Part shown: positions 11,701 to 25,814 of the stretch, piece by piece
Layout: each line of letters begins with the position of its first letter
Position numbering within the stretch: position 1 is the stretch's first letter
NCBI RefSeq assembly: GCF_024679245.1
Contig: NC_090176.1
Coordinates: 46,267,086-46,331,085 of the forward strand
Source: Pseudorasbora parva
Taxonomy: Eukaryota; Chordata; Actinopteri; Cypriniformes; Gobionidae
DNA length: 64,000 nt
Direction of reading: 5' to 3'
Program-made: the position numbers and the translations under genes
The notes under the pieces: model-generated
What the model was told of the DNA's origin: nothing
Databases searched by the model: none
The model's input: the letters and a program-made list of their open reading frames with translations, nothing else

Positions 11701-14700
11701 TCTCTCTCATCCCTCATTCAAACCCCATCCATTGTTGAGTGAGGTCTGGCTGTTCCTCATGGGAGGTGTCAGAAAATGCTGACAATTACTTGCACAATAT
11801 ACTTGGGTTATAAATGCAAACACACACTGCTTTGTCATAAAAACAAAGAAAAAAGTTGGCGAATGTTATAAAGTATCACGTTTAGGCAAAAATAAAGATT
11901 GAAACTAGAATGAACTCTAAGCAGAATGTTTGAAGATCATCAATACTGTGCCTGTGAAAACAAAACACATTGCTCTTCTGCGCTCTTAACTCATTTACTG
12001 CACTGCTATGAGATCTGCGTTTGTTCTCCAGTGCATTCTGGTTCCACTGTATTCATAACTAGTGTGTCTTTCCACATTGATGAATGGCCGAGGGGCATGC
12101 ACTGCTGCCAGGGGAGTATTTTATGTAAGAGATAGCTAATCCCATTACTCTCCTAGCTGGAACATAGCAGTGTGCCGCACATTGCCAGGGGCTGAGAGTT
12201 TTGGCCCGTGACTGAAGCATTAAGCCGAGATAAAGAGGGAAGAGCCCGTCCCACTATAACCTCCATGGATGACTTTGAATCACACAAACAAATATCATAT
12301 TAATGCTATTATGAGAGATAATACCGTGTCTGTCTATTAAAGAGAAAGAAAGAGCAAAACAGTGAAGAGAATAAACATGTACTGTCTGAAGACAGAGATA
12401 ATACTCCACTCTTTTAATGAATCAAATCGATTTTTTTTGTTCTGAAACAAAAGTCTCAGTGACAAATAAGGAAGTATAACATTAAATTTGATATATGTGC
12501 ACACCCACACACACTACACATTGCATTGAGCGCTGCATCATTGTTGATCAGAAAATATTTGCGTCATTGTTGATCCAGAAATATTTCCATGTCAGTTTTC
12601 ATTAAAGACTAGAGGAAACAGAAGCCGTACCACCTCTTTCCAAAGAGCAATTGCAAAGGTCACTGTTTTGGACAGTAGCTCGGCAATATCATCCAGAGAC
12701 TTAGTGAAGGGATCAAAATAACAGCCTCTTCTACACAGACGGAGAACCTCCAGCAGGACCCGACTGAGGAGACATGCCTCACTTGTGCAGACACGCTTCA
12801 CTTGTGGGCTCCTATAGTGTGAAGTGCACATAAAGACCATCCTGAGGGTTAAATAGACCCTCTGAATGACCTGCAGGCACTGTGACCAGGAATTCGAGAC
12901 ATTCACAACACAAAGCCATCAAGACACATCAAAACAGTTGTGCCGAAGCCGTGCACAGCACCTTCAAAGCCCTCCGGCTTTTCGTGGATCTGTCATCTGA
13001 CTCTTTGTTATGGTCTGTGCTTCTAACCTTTGCCGGTGATCTCTTGTACATTGGCAGCTTATTTCCTCAGACCAACCAACACGACTAGTGGCAATTGATG
13101 TTAATGGACTAGGAAGACAATGCGGGGAAAAGTCCTAATGACAGGACTGTTGTTTAAAGTTCCTTTCACCCAATGTAAAAGGTTTTTGTTTGTCCTTCAA
13201 ATTACACAGCAATTTAAATGTATAAAATTGTTAAAAACACACTGATTATTAGGACTTATCTACAAATGATCCACAAACTACAGTAATAATCAAATATGAC
13301 CATATAACCTACACTGTAAAATAAAAACTTAGTCAGCCTATACAGTCAATCCTGCGTAATGATCCAGGAACTTTGCTGATGTTCCATGGGTGCAGCGGCG
13401 CAATGATATTACGCAGCACCTGTAAACAGGCTAACTTCCGTCAACATAACCAACGTGACAACCTACTTGCACAGAGAGCGTTCTGGGAACTTTTCATTTT
13501 CTGTAGCTCTTAGTAGCTACACAAAGTAACTATACAAAGGCAGCATGCGATTTCTCAGAATCATTGTTTAACACTCAATAAATTAAATCAGCCCAAACAA
13601 ACACACCCTTCCCCTTCATTGCCCCCCAAAAAAGGAAATAGTTGTTTGTTAGTCGCCAACAACAGCACCTCTGGACAAAAAAAAAAGACATTATTGGTTC
13701 TGTGAAACATAGCAAAAACGTCCATTTTTATGCCTTCCTGTTCCAGTGCTTGAAAGAAATATTAATGTGGGTCCTACAGCTCCAGCCTGATCATAACCTT
13801 CTTTAACCTCTCTAACTTCTGACCTTTTCTGGTTTGTAATGTCTCTCAGCCATCTCTCTCTCTCTCTACAGTCTTTCTTCAAAACATCACCCTACTGCTG
13901 ATTGGCTATATGTCTGTTGTGGTGCTCGGTCCAATTCCTTTTCAGTAAAGTTTTTGTTCAAAAATCGCTTACTGCACCTTTAAAACTGGCAAATATTATC
14001 CCCAAAAGGTAAATGCAATCAAACCCTTCACACTATGATGCACATATACCTCACCGCAAATCTCAAACACAATAGCTTGTTTCCATCCAAGTTGTCAATT
14101 TAACTTGCGCGCAAAATTGGAATATCACATAAAACAATCCAGTGAGCAGAAGCCACTTCCTGATAAACTGGCACTATAAATAATAATGTCATTAAGAAAA
14201 TGTTTATTTTCTGCAGTAGGAGAAGTCACTGTGTATAACAATCTAATATATTATAAATTACGCCTCAGAGCATGCAGATGAAACACAATACAAAAAAAAT
14301 AATAAACGTATCTTCCTTTCTGAGGCGGGAACTGATTCAGTAAATTTCCATCATAGTTTATTTTCCATCATAATATACTTATCGGATAAAACAGTTTGTC
14401 CAACTCAATTGAGCTCATCAATTTGAGCCTTTTGGCGTTTCCATAAAGCATATTTATCATCACTATAAACCAAGATGCACATAAAAATAGATAGATGGAA
14501 ACATAGCTAACGAGATCAACTAATTGGGTAAAAATATGAAATCTGTAATATATGACAGCTATACTACAGCAGCAGCATAAATTAAGCCAGTAAAATGTAA
14601 ACCAATTATATTTTTTAATAATAGTTTTCACAATTATTTTTAAGATGTTATGCATGTTAGGACCTTGCAAAACATTGTTTAGATGACGCAATTTGGAAAA

Positions 14701-15860
14701 GTTGGGACAACATTTGAACAGGTTTTGAACAAATACCTGAGTATCTAAGTGAGGTCAAAAAACGAAAATAATGCCAAAAGAATTTGGGACAAAAAAGCTT
14801 GTTCAATTGAATTGAAATGAAAGCACTTGTTGAAAAAGAGCAGAGCAAGAGATTACAGATTTTGAATTGCAAAATGCACAATTTTAATATACAACTATTT
14901 TGAATTTCAGCCCATAAAAGGCAACCCCAAACAATACAATGCATTAAAACTCAATACATATATATATACACTTTTTTTCAATTAGTGCAATTCAACTATT
15001 TTTTTAGTTTGTTTTTGTTGTTGTTTTCCATTTGGCATTACATTTGTTCTATAAACATGCTTCGAGTATTCTTGACTCCTACAAACAAGCTACTTTTTGT
15101 TCAAGCTACTTTTTACATTTGTTAAAAGAACATTTTGCAGTGCACTGGAATAAATAACATCCTAAATAACATCATGATTGGTATGGTGTCCTTTTTGCGG
15201 GTACATATGTTCAACTCTAGGTGCTAGAAAGCAACAACAAAACTAAAAACAGTTGACAAGGGATTGAAACCCTATTATTTTATCCTAGAGGCACCATTAA
15301 TTCAACTTGAATTGTTTTGGAAAATCCTTTTTCCACTTAACAGCAGCCAGAAATCAATTTTGAGTAATTTGGAAATCTTAAGCTGACACCAGAGTCACCC
15401 CGTTCAGAAACAAACGCATTTAGAAAGACTAAAATGACTCATGACCTCCAGCAAAAAACACATAAACAATGATTCCAGACTGTTGCAATCTGTACAGGAT
15501 TGGCTGTAGTAGTAAACAGGAACATCGTCACTGGTTTGTAGTTCCACCTGTCCCGTCTGACAAGCCGAGACTTGGACCCGTGCCGGTTACAATGTTTTTC
15601 CTAACCCACATTCATAATCAGATAAGACAAGAGCTGAAAAATACAGCCAGAGGGGCTGTGGTATAAATGTGGATTATCACAGTTGCAGACTTCGTTTTGT
15701 AATGTGATGGGTCATACTGAAATAACACTACATGAACCATTACCACGTCAACCATAGTCTAAAAACACAATTTAGTAAACTCAATAATATACATAAAAAC
15801 ACAACAAAATTAATAAATCTAATAAATGAAATGCCTTAATAAATCTATACTCCGAGACTA
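8721..15860. other. Long stretch without supported genes
   Basis: Contains a (TG)n/(CG) microsatellite at 8981-9011, A/T-rich low-complexity DNA at about 9840-10050 and 11240-11420, and otherwise unique-looking sequence. A relatively GC-balanced part at about 11460-12240 and 12590-13090 could hold conserved noncoding DNA, which only comparison with other fish could show. A 104-codon minus frame at 12592-12906 is discussed under rejected items. Confidence 0.35.
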
Positions 15861-16610
15861 TAGTGGGGTCCAAATGTCTGAGACCACTAATAAAAAAGGC
15901 ATTCTTTTCTAAACTCATTGAATCTCCATATGGATTTTTAAAATGCCTTTGATTCAGATTAATGTGCTAATAAATAATTCAGACCATTCTGTGAATCGTT
16001 TTGACCAATTCATTATAAAAAATGACTCAAATTTGATTCAACACAATAGCAATCTCTAGCTGTGTTTAGTATTTTACAGCAGAGCAGAAGCAGGAAAATG
16101 AATTCTCACTCAAGAACTTTCTAAACGATTCCATGATTTAAGATTTTATTCGTTTCCATGACTAGACAAGAAAATAAATATAAATCTGATATTTCCATGT
16201 TTTCCATGATCGTAAGAACCCCGTTTCTAAATGAAAACAGCAATTTTCAATACAATATAAAAATGTACGCCACCATTTAAAGGTTTGGGGTTGGTGAGAT
16301 AAAAAACGAATTAAAAAAAGCTGCTAGAACTGCATTAATTTGACCTTAAATAAAGTGAAACGAGTAATATTGTATGATTTATGTTTTTATTTATTTATTT
16401 ATTTTAAGTGTTTATCACGGTGATGACAAAGCTAAATTTCCAGTCTGCAAGAACATCTCATAACCTGTATTAAAAAAATGTAACGATAATTTTTAGATAA
16501 GTGATATAGAAATCACGCAGATCATGAAATTATTTTCTTGATTCATTTATGTCCTTGATTACAAAAAAAATTCTAGATTTTCAATATAGTCTCAGACTTT
16601 TGGACCACTG
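15861..16610. mobile_element. Non-autonomous Tc1/mariner-type element
   Basis: Imperfect terminal inverted repeats (GGTCCAAATGTCTGAGACCA near the left, CTCAGACTTTTGGACCACTG at the right) are bounded by TA at 15859-15860 and 16611-16612. The 750-bp interior has no transposase and contains an insertion of the interspersed repeat at 16268-16443. Confidence 0.7.
16268..16443 (+). repeat. Widespread teleost interspersed repeat (copy 2, nested)
   Basis: Opens with CACCATTTAAAGGTTTGGGG and ends near GTGATGACAAAGCTAAATTT, the opposite orientation of the copy at 3930-4230. It lies inside the Tc1-type element, so it is either the younger of the two or part of that family's body. Confidence 0.5.
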
Positions 16611-16865
16611 TATATTATGCATGAAGTAAACGTCTTTTTTGATTACACTTTATTTTACAGTATGTATTACCCAAGAAAGTACTGGTAATATGAGGTTAGT
16701 TTTAGGTGTAGGTTCAGGAACAGAATACATTTGAAACAAAACTGTAAAATAACGTGTTACCGTTTTTTTTTGTTGCACATTCTGACATGAATTCTCACTA
16801 ATCTTAAGTCTGTATCGCTCCATGTCGCCCATATGGAGAGTTAGAGAGGTCAACAAGCAACTCAC

Positions 16866-16998
16866 CGTCCAAAGGGACATCGCACAGCCTTCTGGGAGGA
16901 TTGTCCCACCAGTCTAAAAAGAACCTCCAGGTGTCAACAAATCCAGCTTCACTTTTATCATACAGCCGAACTGGATTCATGCATGTACAGTCACGGTT
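16866..16998 (-). CDS. Candidate internal coding exon, gene unknown
   Basis: On the minus strand, a 133-bp block lies between an acceptor-like CATGGGCAG (ending at 16999) and a consensus donor, GACG followed by GTGAGT. One phase is open throughout, coding 44 residues that start NRDCTCMNPVRLYDK and include the aromatic run WRFFLDWWDNPPRR, a protein-like composition. Both neighbouring frames are also partly open. The acceptor has a poor pyrimidine tract, which weakens the case. If real, it would be an internal exon of a minus-strand gene and could belong with the start exon at 60498-60602, although nothing directly links them. I do not recognise the protein. Forty-four open codons arise by chance fairly often, so this remains a hypothesis. 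Confidence 0.3.
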
Positions 16999-18215
16999 CT
17001 GCCCATGAGTGTATCCCAGCCCTCCTCAGCAGTGCACACTGAGAACAAGAGCCTGGATGTCTGGCCTTTGTTCTGACATATTTCCTGAGCTGCATTGTTA
17101 GCCATGGAAAGGAAACACATGCATTCTCACACACACTTTTCAGCGAGGTTCTCCTGGGGGGATGCGATCGTCGGACAACATGCAGCGTGCTAGGAGCCCG
17201 ACATTGTTTTTCTTTCCTTCACGCTTTTTCCCAGGTCAAAGTTTAACCGGTGCCTCACACAGGGCTACAGTTAAAGAGAAGACTCTTAACATCTATGTTG
17301 ATCATTGACAGAAGTTTCCAAGTTGTCCCCCACCTCCTCCCTGGCTCTGACATGACATTATTAGAAAAGGAGGCCTTATTTACAAGTTTTTCAAAACACT
17401 GTGTTTGACTCAACGAGGTCAAAAGCCAAGGTGAGTAAAATATAATTAGCTGCTGTCACGACACAACTCAAAGTTGTGAGACATTCTCAGCTCCAGTTAA
17501 TCCATTTGAACATGTTTAAATTCATTCTGCATATTTTCCCCAAAGTTAGAGCAGAAAAGCCTTTTCTTCAGGATTCAAAAGAACAGCATATATCTGAAAT
17601 AGAAAGCTTTTTTAACATTATGAATGTCTTTACTGTCTATTTTTTCATTAATTTAATGCATCCATGAATAAAAGTATTAATTTCTGTAAAATTATGCTTT
17701 GCATTACAGGAATAATTAACTTACATATTATAATTAACTTAAATATATATATTTAGTTATTGCGGTCCCTACTAATGAGCTGTTGAGTTGAATCAGGTAT
17801 GATAAATGAAGAACACACAAAATGTGCGGCACCGGGGTGCCTCCAGGACAGGTTTCAAAACCACTGGTCTAGCCGTCACAATTTGGCCCTTGTCAACTAT
17901 GACAACTATGAGCAATCGCATTTGCACAAACAAACAAATTGGCATCTATTTCGTCTCTCAGACTAGCTGTCATAAAAAGGCGCTTTTTTGTGTTGTGGTC
18001 CAAGCGGCAAGTAAGTTAATGTGATTGGCTGTTGTCACTATGACGATCGCGTCAGCACCCAGCTTCAGCCACGCCCTCCGTCAAGTGTTAATGCCTACGC
18101 CCCGTGTGAATGTGGCGTAATATATCCCACCCACTAACAGGTGCACTGATGAAGAGATAATCAGTGTTATTCACTTCACCTGCCAGTGGTCATTATGTTA
18201 TGCCTAATCATTGTA
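16999..18215. other. No further gene or repeat recognised
   Basis: Unique-looking sequence. Several short ORFs lack motifs and splice flanks. Confidence 0.35.
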
Positions 18216-18217
18216 TA

Positions 18218-19574
18218 CAGTTGGTACAAAAAGTATTCAGACCCCCTTAAATCTTTCACTCTTTGTTATATTGCAGCCATTTGCTAAAATCATTTAAGTT
18301 GTGAATGAGGTGTTTTTTAGCAAACTTTCATGTGTCTTGCACTCTGCCATAAAGCTCCGACTGGTGGAGGGCTGCTGTGATGGTTGACCTTCTACAACTT
18401 TCTCCCATTACCCGACTGCATATTTGGAGCTCATCCACAGTGATCATTGGGTTCTTCTTTAGCTCTTTTCCCATGGCTCTTCTCCCCGGATAGCTCAGTT
18501 TGCCCGGAAGGCCAGCTCTAGGAAGGGTTCTGGTCGTCCCAAACGTCTTCTATTTAAGGATTATGTGCTCTTAGGAAATTTTGAATTTTGACCTCATGAT
18601 TGCCATTTGCTCTGACATGCACTGTGAGCTGTATGGTCTTATATAGACAGGTGTGTGGCTTTCCTAATCAAGTCCAATCAGTATAATCAAACTCAAATGA
18701 AGACTCAAATGAAGGTGTAGAACCATCTCAAGGAGGATCAGAAGAAATGGACAGCACCTCAGTAAAATATATAGCACCTTTCCCACTGCGATTCCGGCAA
18801 ATACACGGATAATGCGACCCAGCATTTGTTCCCGGGCCGCTAGATTTGGTCCATTCACACTGCCAGCGAAATACCGTAATATGTGCGCTTTCATACACAA
18901 CCCGTAACGGTCCCGGATCGAGTTGACACGTGACATCCTGATGAGACGTATAACGGGGAGCGATCTCAGCTTCAGCGCGGATAGTAAGGAGCTCCGTGGT
19001 CTCGACTTGTGTCCAGTTTGCACACATTTCTGCTTGTTTAATTTTAGTTTCTTTTGTATACGAACACTCTCTGCGTTTAAAACACCGACTAGCTCTTCTG
19101 GCACTGCAGGGTTGTATTATTGAAAAAACAAGCTCTAGGAGTCGCACCATAACTACGTACACGTTGCAGCATTAGTTTTGGCTTTTGTTCACACAGCGCT
19201 CGTCCCGGGTCGAATCCTGCAATGTTACTAGGTCCCCGACCCGGGTTCAATTCAGTAATCAATCCGGGACGTGGTTGCTTTCACACAGAAGGCGACCCGG
19301 CAATGTTCCGGGAATATTGCGGGTCCGACGTGCAGTGTGAAAGGGGCTTATGAGTGTCACAGCAAAGGGTCTGAATACTTCGAACCATGTGATATTTCAG
19401 TTTTTCTTTTTTAATAAATTTTAAAAAATGTCAACAATTCTGTCTTTTTCCTGTCAATATGGGTTGCGGTGTGTACATTAATGAGAAAAAAAGAACTTAA
19501 AAGATTTTAGCAAATGGTTGCAATATAACAGAGTGAAAAGTTGAAGGGGGTCTGAATACTTTCTGTACCGACTG
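18218..19574 (-). mobile_element. Decayed Tc1-like element with nested insert
   Basis: Inverted terminal repeats reading AAGTATTCAGACCCCCTT at the left and the complement AGGGGGTCTGAATACTTT at the right are bounded by TA (18216-18217, 19575-19576). The remaining minus-strand coding DNA at about 18360-18590 still resembles the N-terminal helix-turn-helix part of a Tc1 transposase (KKNPMITVDELQ-like), but the catalytic half is missing. A second element occupies 18772-19350. Confidence 0.8.
18772..19350. mobile_element. PIF/Harbinger-like non-autonomous element
   Basis: The ends are complementary: TAGCACCTTTCCCACTG at the left and CAGTGTGAAAGGGGCTTA at the right. The interior has several degenerate copies of a GACCCGG motif near the right end (about 19205-19330). 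On the minus strand it encodes MCANWTQVETTELLTIRAEA (about 19027-18968), which resembles the start of a Myb/SANT-like domain such as the second protein of fish Harbinger elements. The target duplication is unclear, so the superfamily is inferred from that motif and the ends. Confidence 0.5.
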
Positions 19575-21151
19575 TACACACACACACACACACACACTTA
19601 TAAACATATACCTTGCCATTAAAATCTTTACTTGGTACTTTATTTATAAACCCCTAGTGGTAAAAAAAAAAAACATTTGTGTAAAGTAAATAAACCTACG
19701 CCTTTAAAACCAACCCACTTAACATAGTTCCCGTGGTTACCAGGCTGGTACGTCTATAAAATCCGTACCCAGAAAATGGCAAAAGGGTGGCCTGTAGGCG
19801 GGGGTTAAGCGAAGAGCCCGGGAGTGCATACATTCACTCTTCAATCCTCCCTGCATGCGCCACCACTGCAATGAGCAGAATTAGCACAGGGGTGAATGTG
19901 TCAGGAGCGAGAGCTGCTTGAAATTTAAAGGCCAGACGGGTCACAACCCCATAACCAGCAGTGGGGGACTGCTTAATGAATGTCCTGAACACCTCAACAT
20001 CATCTCTTGTTGTTTTCAGGTTTAAATTAAAGTGAATGCATAGTGTATAAAGACTGAAAGACAGATGAGGTGAGATATAAGGGAGAGGCTGTTCTTTTCT
20101 TTGCCGACAGGTATTAAATAACACGTCTGTGGGCAGACTTGTCACAGGACATTATATGAACACGTCCTCCATTAAAGGAGGTAGATTTACTGTCCCCTTG
20201 AGCGTCGACCATGTTTTCATTTGGCGAAAGCTGTGTGACATGGAGCCCTGAGGAGAGAACATCAAGCTCCTTCCTCGACGAGACAAATTCATCTGCTCCA
20301 GCGCACACACATACTGTATGCGTCACTTTATGAGCCAACATACTGTTATTGTACAAATTTGTTAGTTATTGGTTTCTAATTGTTCAAGCTTTTAGGCGAG
20401 GTCCACAAACAAAAAAACTAAATTTCAGATTTTTTTTTTAGCTCATCAGAAATCCTAGTTTATCAGAAGAGATTGATGAAAAGTCCCCCCAAATTCCCAA
20501 TTATGATGACTGAATGCTCAGGGAAAAGTTGCATGATACCTTTGTACAAGAAACAAAAAAAAATGTAATTATTTATTGCAAATCTTTCCCTTTGCTGCGA
20601 CTCTCTTGTATTCTCCATTCCACATATTTGAGCTGGCCGCCACATTCAGTTTTGACAGACCAATGGCATTTGTTGTCATTGACATCGATCCTGGTGTGAC
20701 CATCAATGCACCATTTTAGATTCCAAGCGTTGCCGGGGGGAGGGATTATCAGTGAATATCAACTTTCCTCACGCCATACATTATCATTTGTATGAGTTCT
20801 ATAGACATTTCCAAAATCTAGTTTTAGCATTCTAGTTTTACAAAAAAAAAATGTGTTGTAAAAATAAATGTAGAGGGAGATAAAATGATAGAATGATAGA
20901 TGGATAGATGGACAGACAGACAGCAATTTCATTTGGTGGCACTAGTGGCACAGAAATCACACGTTATCCCACAAAAAATTGTGTGTGTGTGTGATAGTGT
21001 GCGCATGCATGACAAGAATTGAATTCAACAAAGTCCTGTGAAGGAGGATATAAATAGAAGCACTCTCTCAGAACGGACTGTTCCCCGGTGCTGGTCAGCT
21101 GTGAATGGGCCGGATGTCAACATGGGTGCTGACTGTAAGCATCATGAGAAA

Positions 21152-21157
<6 letters not shown>
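19575..21157. other. No gene seen; (CA)n at 19575-19598
   Basis: A short CA microsatellite borders the Tc1 remnant. A short GATA/GACA-like run occurs at about 20885-20925. Remaining DNA is unclassified. Confidence 0.35.

Positions 21158-21194
<37 letters not shown>
21158..21194. repeat. (CA)n microsatellite
   Basis: Eighteen perfect CA units. Confidence 0.95.
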
Positions 21195-21195
<1 letters not shown>

Positions 21196-21314
21196 CACAG
21201 GAAACACGCTGTCCTCACCCACAGGAAACATTCCAGCTAGACAACAAAACAACCTGCTGCAGCTAACTATAGTAACCTCAGTCCTCCTCCTCTCGTAGCT
21301 GTACAGGAAGTGCT

Positions 21315-21660
21315 GTGGGCTGGTCTGGCTATCACCAGACCAAGCTCAATTTAAGATTGAACATTGATGTAGGCCCTATGGAGTCTGCTCTGTATTTTCT
21401 ACTGACAAGCATTACAAGCATTAAATGACTCTGTACGCAATTGGACAGTCCTTCAACCAATCAGACCACAAGTGGCGTGATCAACAGGCAACGACACATC
21501 GCTTCTCTATCAGTCATCATGTTAAACCCGCCAATATCGCACCAGGTGGATAAGCCAGTCTGTGATTGGTTCCCAAATCAGTAGAAATTAATGTACAGGT
21601 TTCCAGACTTAGTTGCAGATGAAATCAAATTGCTGGCAGATCAGGCTGAGTTTAACCAGT
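21315..21660. mobile_element. Possible hAT-type MITE
   Basis: Starts with CTGGTCTGGCTATCACCAGA and contains CCAATCAGACC and GTGATTGGTTCC segments seen in many fish hAT MITEs. The right end (TTTAACCAGTCTAGC) is only weakly complementary to the left and no target duplication is evident. Confidence 0.3.
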
Positions 21661-21868
21661 CTAGCTTTGGGCAGGACCCCACACACCACTATTAACACTG
21701 GCTCCTGAGGGACGCCATCACACCGCATAACAAACAAGAGAAACAACAGTGAACCAATCACTAGTGGTCAGCTGAGGCACTGGCATACATCTGCTGTATT
21801 GTGTCCACTGCTATTCAGATTTCAAGAGGAGTCTCCCTAATACAATGACTAATACATCAGTTACTAAT

Positions 21869-21989
<121 letters not shown>

Positions 21990-22621
21990 GTCTGACCAAT
22001 GGCAGACCAGAATTTAGGAAACTAGTAGAGCAGAAATTACACACTTCCCCTTTATTGAGGGAAAATTTTCCAGAGCAAAACATAAACACACACACACACA
22101 CACCAAACTCACTGTGGGAAAGACGGAGACAATTACAGCCTGCACTGTCAATCATCAGTAAACAGCGCTGTACGTGTGAAGAACACGTAGCATGCACGCC
22201 CGCAGCATTAATCTGTATTTATTTGTGAATCGTGAAGTAAATGAATCGTTTTTCCAAGAAAGGGTGATGTCAAACGGGTAGCTCTTGTAAATATTTGTTT
22301 GTATTGAGGACATTCAGTCCAAGATTACTCAGCTTTGTGTGGGTTCGCTCTGGAAAGCGGAGGTTTGTTTGGTGAGGGGCAGTTTTGGCTGTGAAGCTGC
22401 CGTGTCCTGTTAGCCATGAGATGGGTAAGGAGGGGTCGGCTGACGGAGGGTAGGCCGTGGAGCATGTGAAATCTTTAGGGGATTAGATATTTCTGCCCCT
22501 CCTGTAGAGATCTGTGGGAGCAATTACCATCCCACGCTCACAGACGACCAAACAAGAAAGAAAAAAGTCAATATTATAGGAACTGTGGTGGTCCATGGCC
22601 AATAAAAAAACATTTATTTAA

Positions 22622-23312
22622 AGGTGAACTATGTAGTATTTTTGCAGTAAAATATCCAAAAACCACTAGGCCAGTGTTATATATTTTGTTCAGTTGAGTA
22701 CCTACAATATCCCAGATGTTTCCAACTATTTGTAAATTGTGAGAAAATTGCTATTTTAACTAAGGACAGGGATGTTTCAGCATTGCATTTGAGAGAGTCG
22801 CCTGTCAATTGCGTCATATCTGCGTTACCCTCGGTTTCGGCTTTTATTTGGCAGGAGCGCTTTACTCTTAGAGGTGTGAACAACTGAACGCACGGAGTAA
22901 AGTCATAACATCGTTTTAAACACACTTAAATGTATCTAATATGATAAACAGAGCTCCATTACCTCAAAATCATAACCGGAAGAGCGGATCTGTGCAGGCG
23001 CCCGGCAAATGAGTCCCGTCCCGTCATAATAAAAGTCCCGGTATTCGCAAGGCGGGTATTTGTTTAACAATCGCTCCAGCAGCTGTGATCAGGTCCATAA
23101 CACTCGGCCCTGCTCTGCTTTAGACTACAGTAACGTTAATAACCGCATGCATGAACGTGATTTCTGCCCGAGTCCTATTTTCCACCGGCTGTGATGAGAA
23201 GACCACATCTCCCAAGATGCTGCGCTCACACACACACACACTTTGCGTCATCAAACTACACATTTGTTTTGCATAGGCGCCCTCCAGTGGACAAAAGCTG
23301 CATAGTGCACCT
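22622..23312. mobile_element. TTAA-target MITE, family A, copy 1
   Basis: Flanked by TTAA at 22618-22621 and 23313-23316. Ends are AGGTGAACTATGTAG and CATAGTGCACCT, short inverted repeats. The 691-bp body has no transposase. The same body recurs at 25815-26300 (diverged), 32349-34628 (split) and 56991-57675. TTAA duplications are typical of piggyBac and Kolobok superfamilies; which one cannot be told from this copy. Confidence 0.8.
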
Positions 23313-23744
23313 TTAATGAAATGACAGGGTTAATTAGGTAATACTGTGCAACAATACAAATGTGTCAACTGGTACTGTAGATATTAGTTTCCACTGTGGT
23401 GGATCAATCTGAACGGGCACGACTGCCCGTATATGCGCAAATAAACATGAAGTGCAGTGGGATGTGTACCAAACAAGGGTGAAGAAGAACTTCATAATTA
23501 ATATACAATCCAACAGATGGGCACATTTTGGCTGTTTTACAGTGGCTTCAAATGTGGCTCATTCAGTCAGAATTTAGAATCTGATATTTTTATAATATTA
23601 GTTTTACATGAATATGAAGCTACATTTATATGAAGCTATTTTGCACTAAATCCAGAATTATTCCATTAGGTGATCTTTGGGTTATGATCAGCTTCCAAAA
23701 CAAAATAACAAAAAACACTAAACACAAAACAACCATAAATAAAG

Positions 23745-24490
<746 letters not shown>

Positions 24491-25814
24491 TATAAAATAA
24501 TTATATAAAATTGGTAAATATAAGTGTATTTTAGTATATTAGTACATACAAAATGTATTATATATTAGTATATATATGTATATCATGATATTTGTAATTT
24601 CATCCAATCCAATGGAACATACAATGAAACGGTCTCTGAATCTTGACCAACAGCTTGACCATAACAAAGGTGATTGTGCTTTGTTTTAACAATACCTCCA
24701 CCTTGTGGCCAATAACCAATGTCTTATTGTCTTAAGAAGAACAATTGAGCAGCTTTACTGACACTGACACCGATACATGCACACACACACACACACACAC
24801 AGGTATAACTCCTGACTGTGTGGTCGTGCTTCAGTAGGAGGCGTAGTGAGTGACTTCTGATGTCATTCACTGATCACAGAACAATAACATATAATCATCC
24901 GTTTTCTCCGCCTGCTTCTCAGTCACTCCTCACCTCGGCGTCATCAGCTACTGCTTGCATGGCATACACACAAACTAGCCGTGCATGTCAAAACACACAA
25001 GATGTTGTTCTTAGGCGAGTTCCTGCATTAAACGGAACACAGAGGAACGCCGCAGCCTGTTAATGCCTCATTCCTGTTATACATTACCATGTTAAACTCT
25101 GAACACTAAAACTTTATGAATTATAACTTGATTGTTTACACAATAGCCTAAAAGTTAAAAAAAAAAAAGTTAAAAAAGGAAATATAAAGCTAGTTAGTCA
25201 TTAGCACGCAGTTAGTCTTAGACGTCACACCTAAAGACCACTGGCTGAACGGCTGACGCACAAGGCACACAAAATTGCAAACATTTGAGGAGTTTTGAAG
25301 TTGTCAACTGATTGGTTGAGTTCTGCAGGATTTAGGGGAAACGTCTGCCTGAAAACAAACCCTCTCATTAAAAAAAGCTGGTGTGTTTACAAGTGCTTAT
25401 TATGATCAACTAAACGCTGAAATATGTATTTGAAATATTTTCAAAATATGTAAAAAATAAAATAAAAATGTAAATGCATATATATCCAAGAGTTGTACGT
25501 GCTTGCTTTACATGTCAGTCGACGGCCTCATGGGGGTCCTTGGCTAATGAAAGCTGCTATCTGCCGCCAGTCTGAAGGTCTATACGCGAGACGAGACTAG
25601 CGGGATGTCAACAAGTTCATTTTCTTAATCATATTCTGAAGTGACTGATTTCTGTAATTATGTTTTAAAGTGAAACAAACCATCTAAATCACAAAACATC
25701 ATTTCTAATTCTCACTGGTATGTTTTCTTTTGTTTTCCCTCCAGAATGATGTCACTTCCAGGGGTATGATGTCAAACTAGCTAGGGATATTACAACAACA
25801 ACAACAAAAATACT
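24491..25814. other. No gene seen; (CA)n at 24777-24800
   Basis: Unclassified AT-rich sequence with one CA microsatellite. Confidence 0.35.

Noticed and set aside
12592..12906. 104-codon minus frame with a helical-looking end (DDIAELLSKTVTFAIALWKE)
   Set aside because: Protein-like in part, but no consensus acceptor, no recognised family and no other exon nearby. Kept out of the gene list; a cross-species search could reverse this.
14657..14960. Phrase resembling a known fish repeat (GGAAAAGTTGGGACAACATT)
   Set aside because: Only a short similarity from memory; no ends or second copy in the window.
18487..18510. tRNA-like GGATAGCTCAGTTTG
   Set aside because: Looks like a tRNA A-box, but no B-box or cloverleaf follows and the position falls in Tc1 transposase debris.
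18664..19104. 146-codon minus frame overlapping the Myb-like frame
   Set aside because: Runs through the Harbinger-like insert and out into the Tc1 remnant, so it cannot be one gene; the other frame carries the Myb-like motif.
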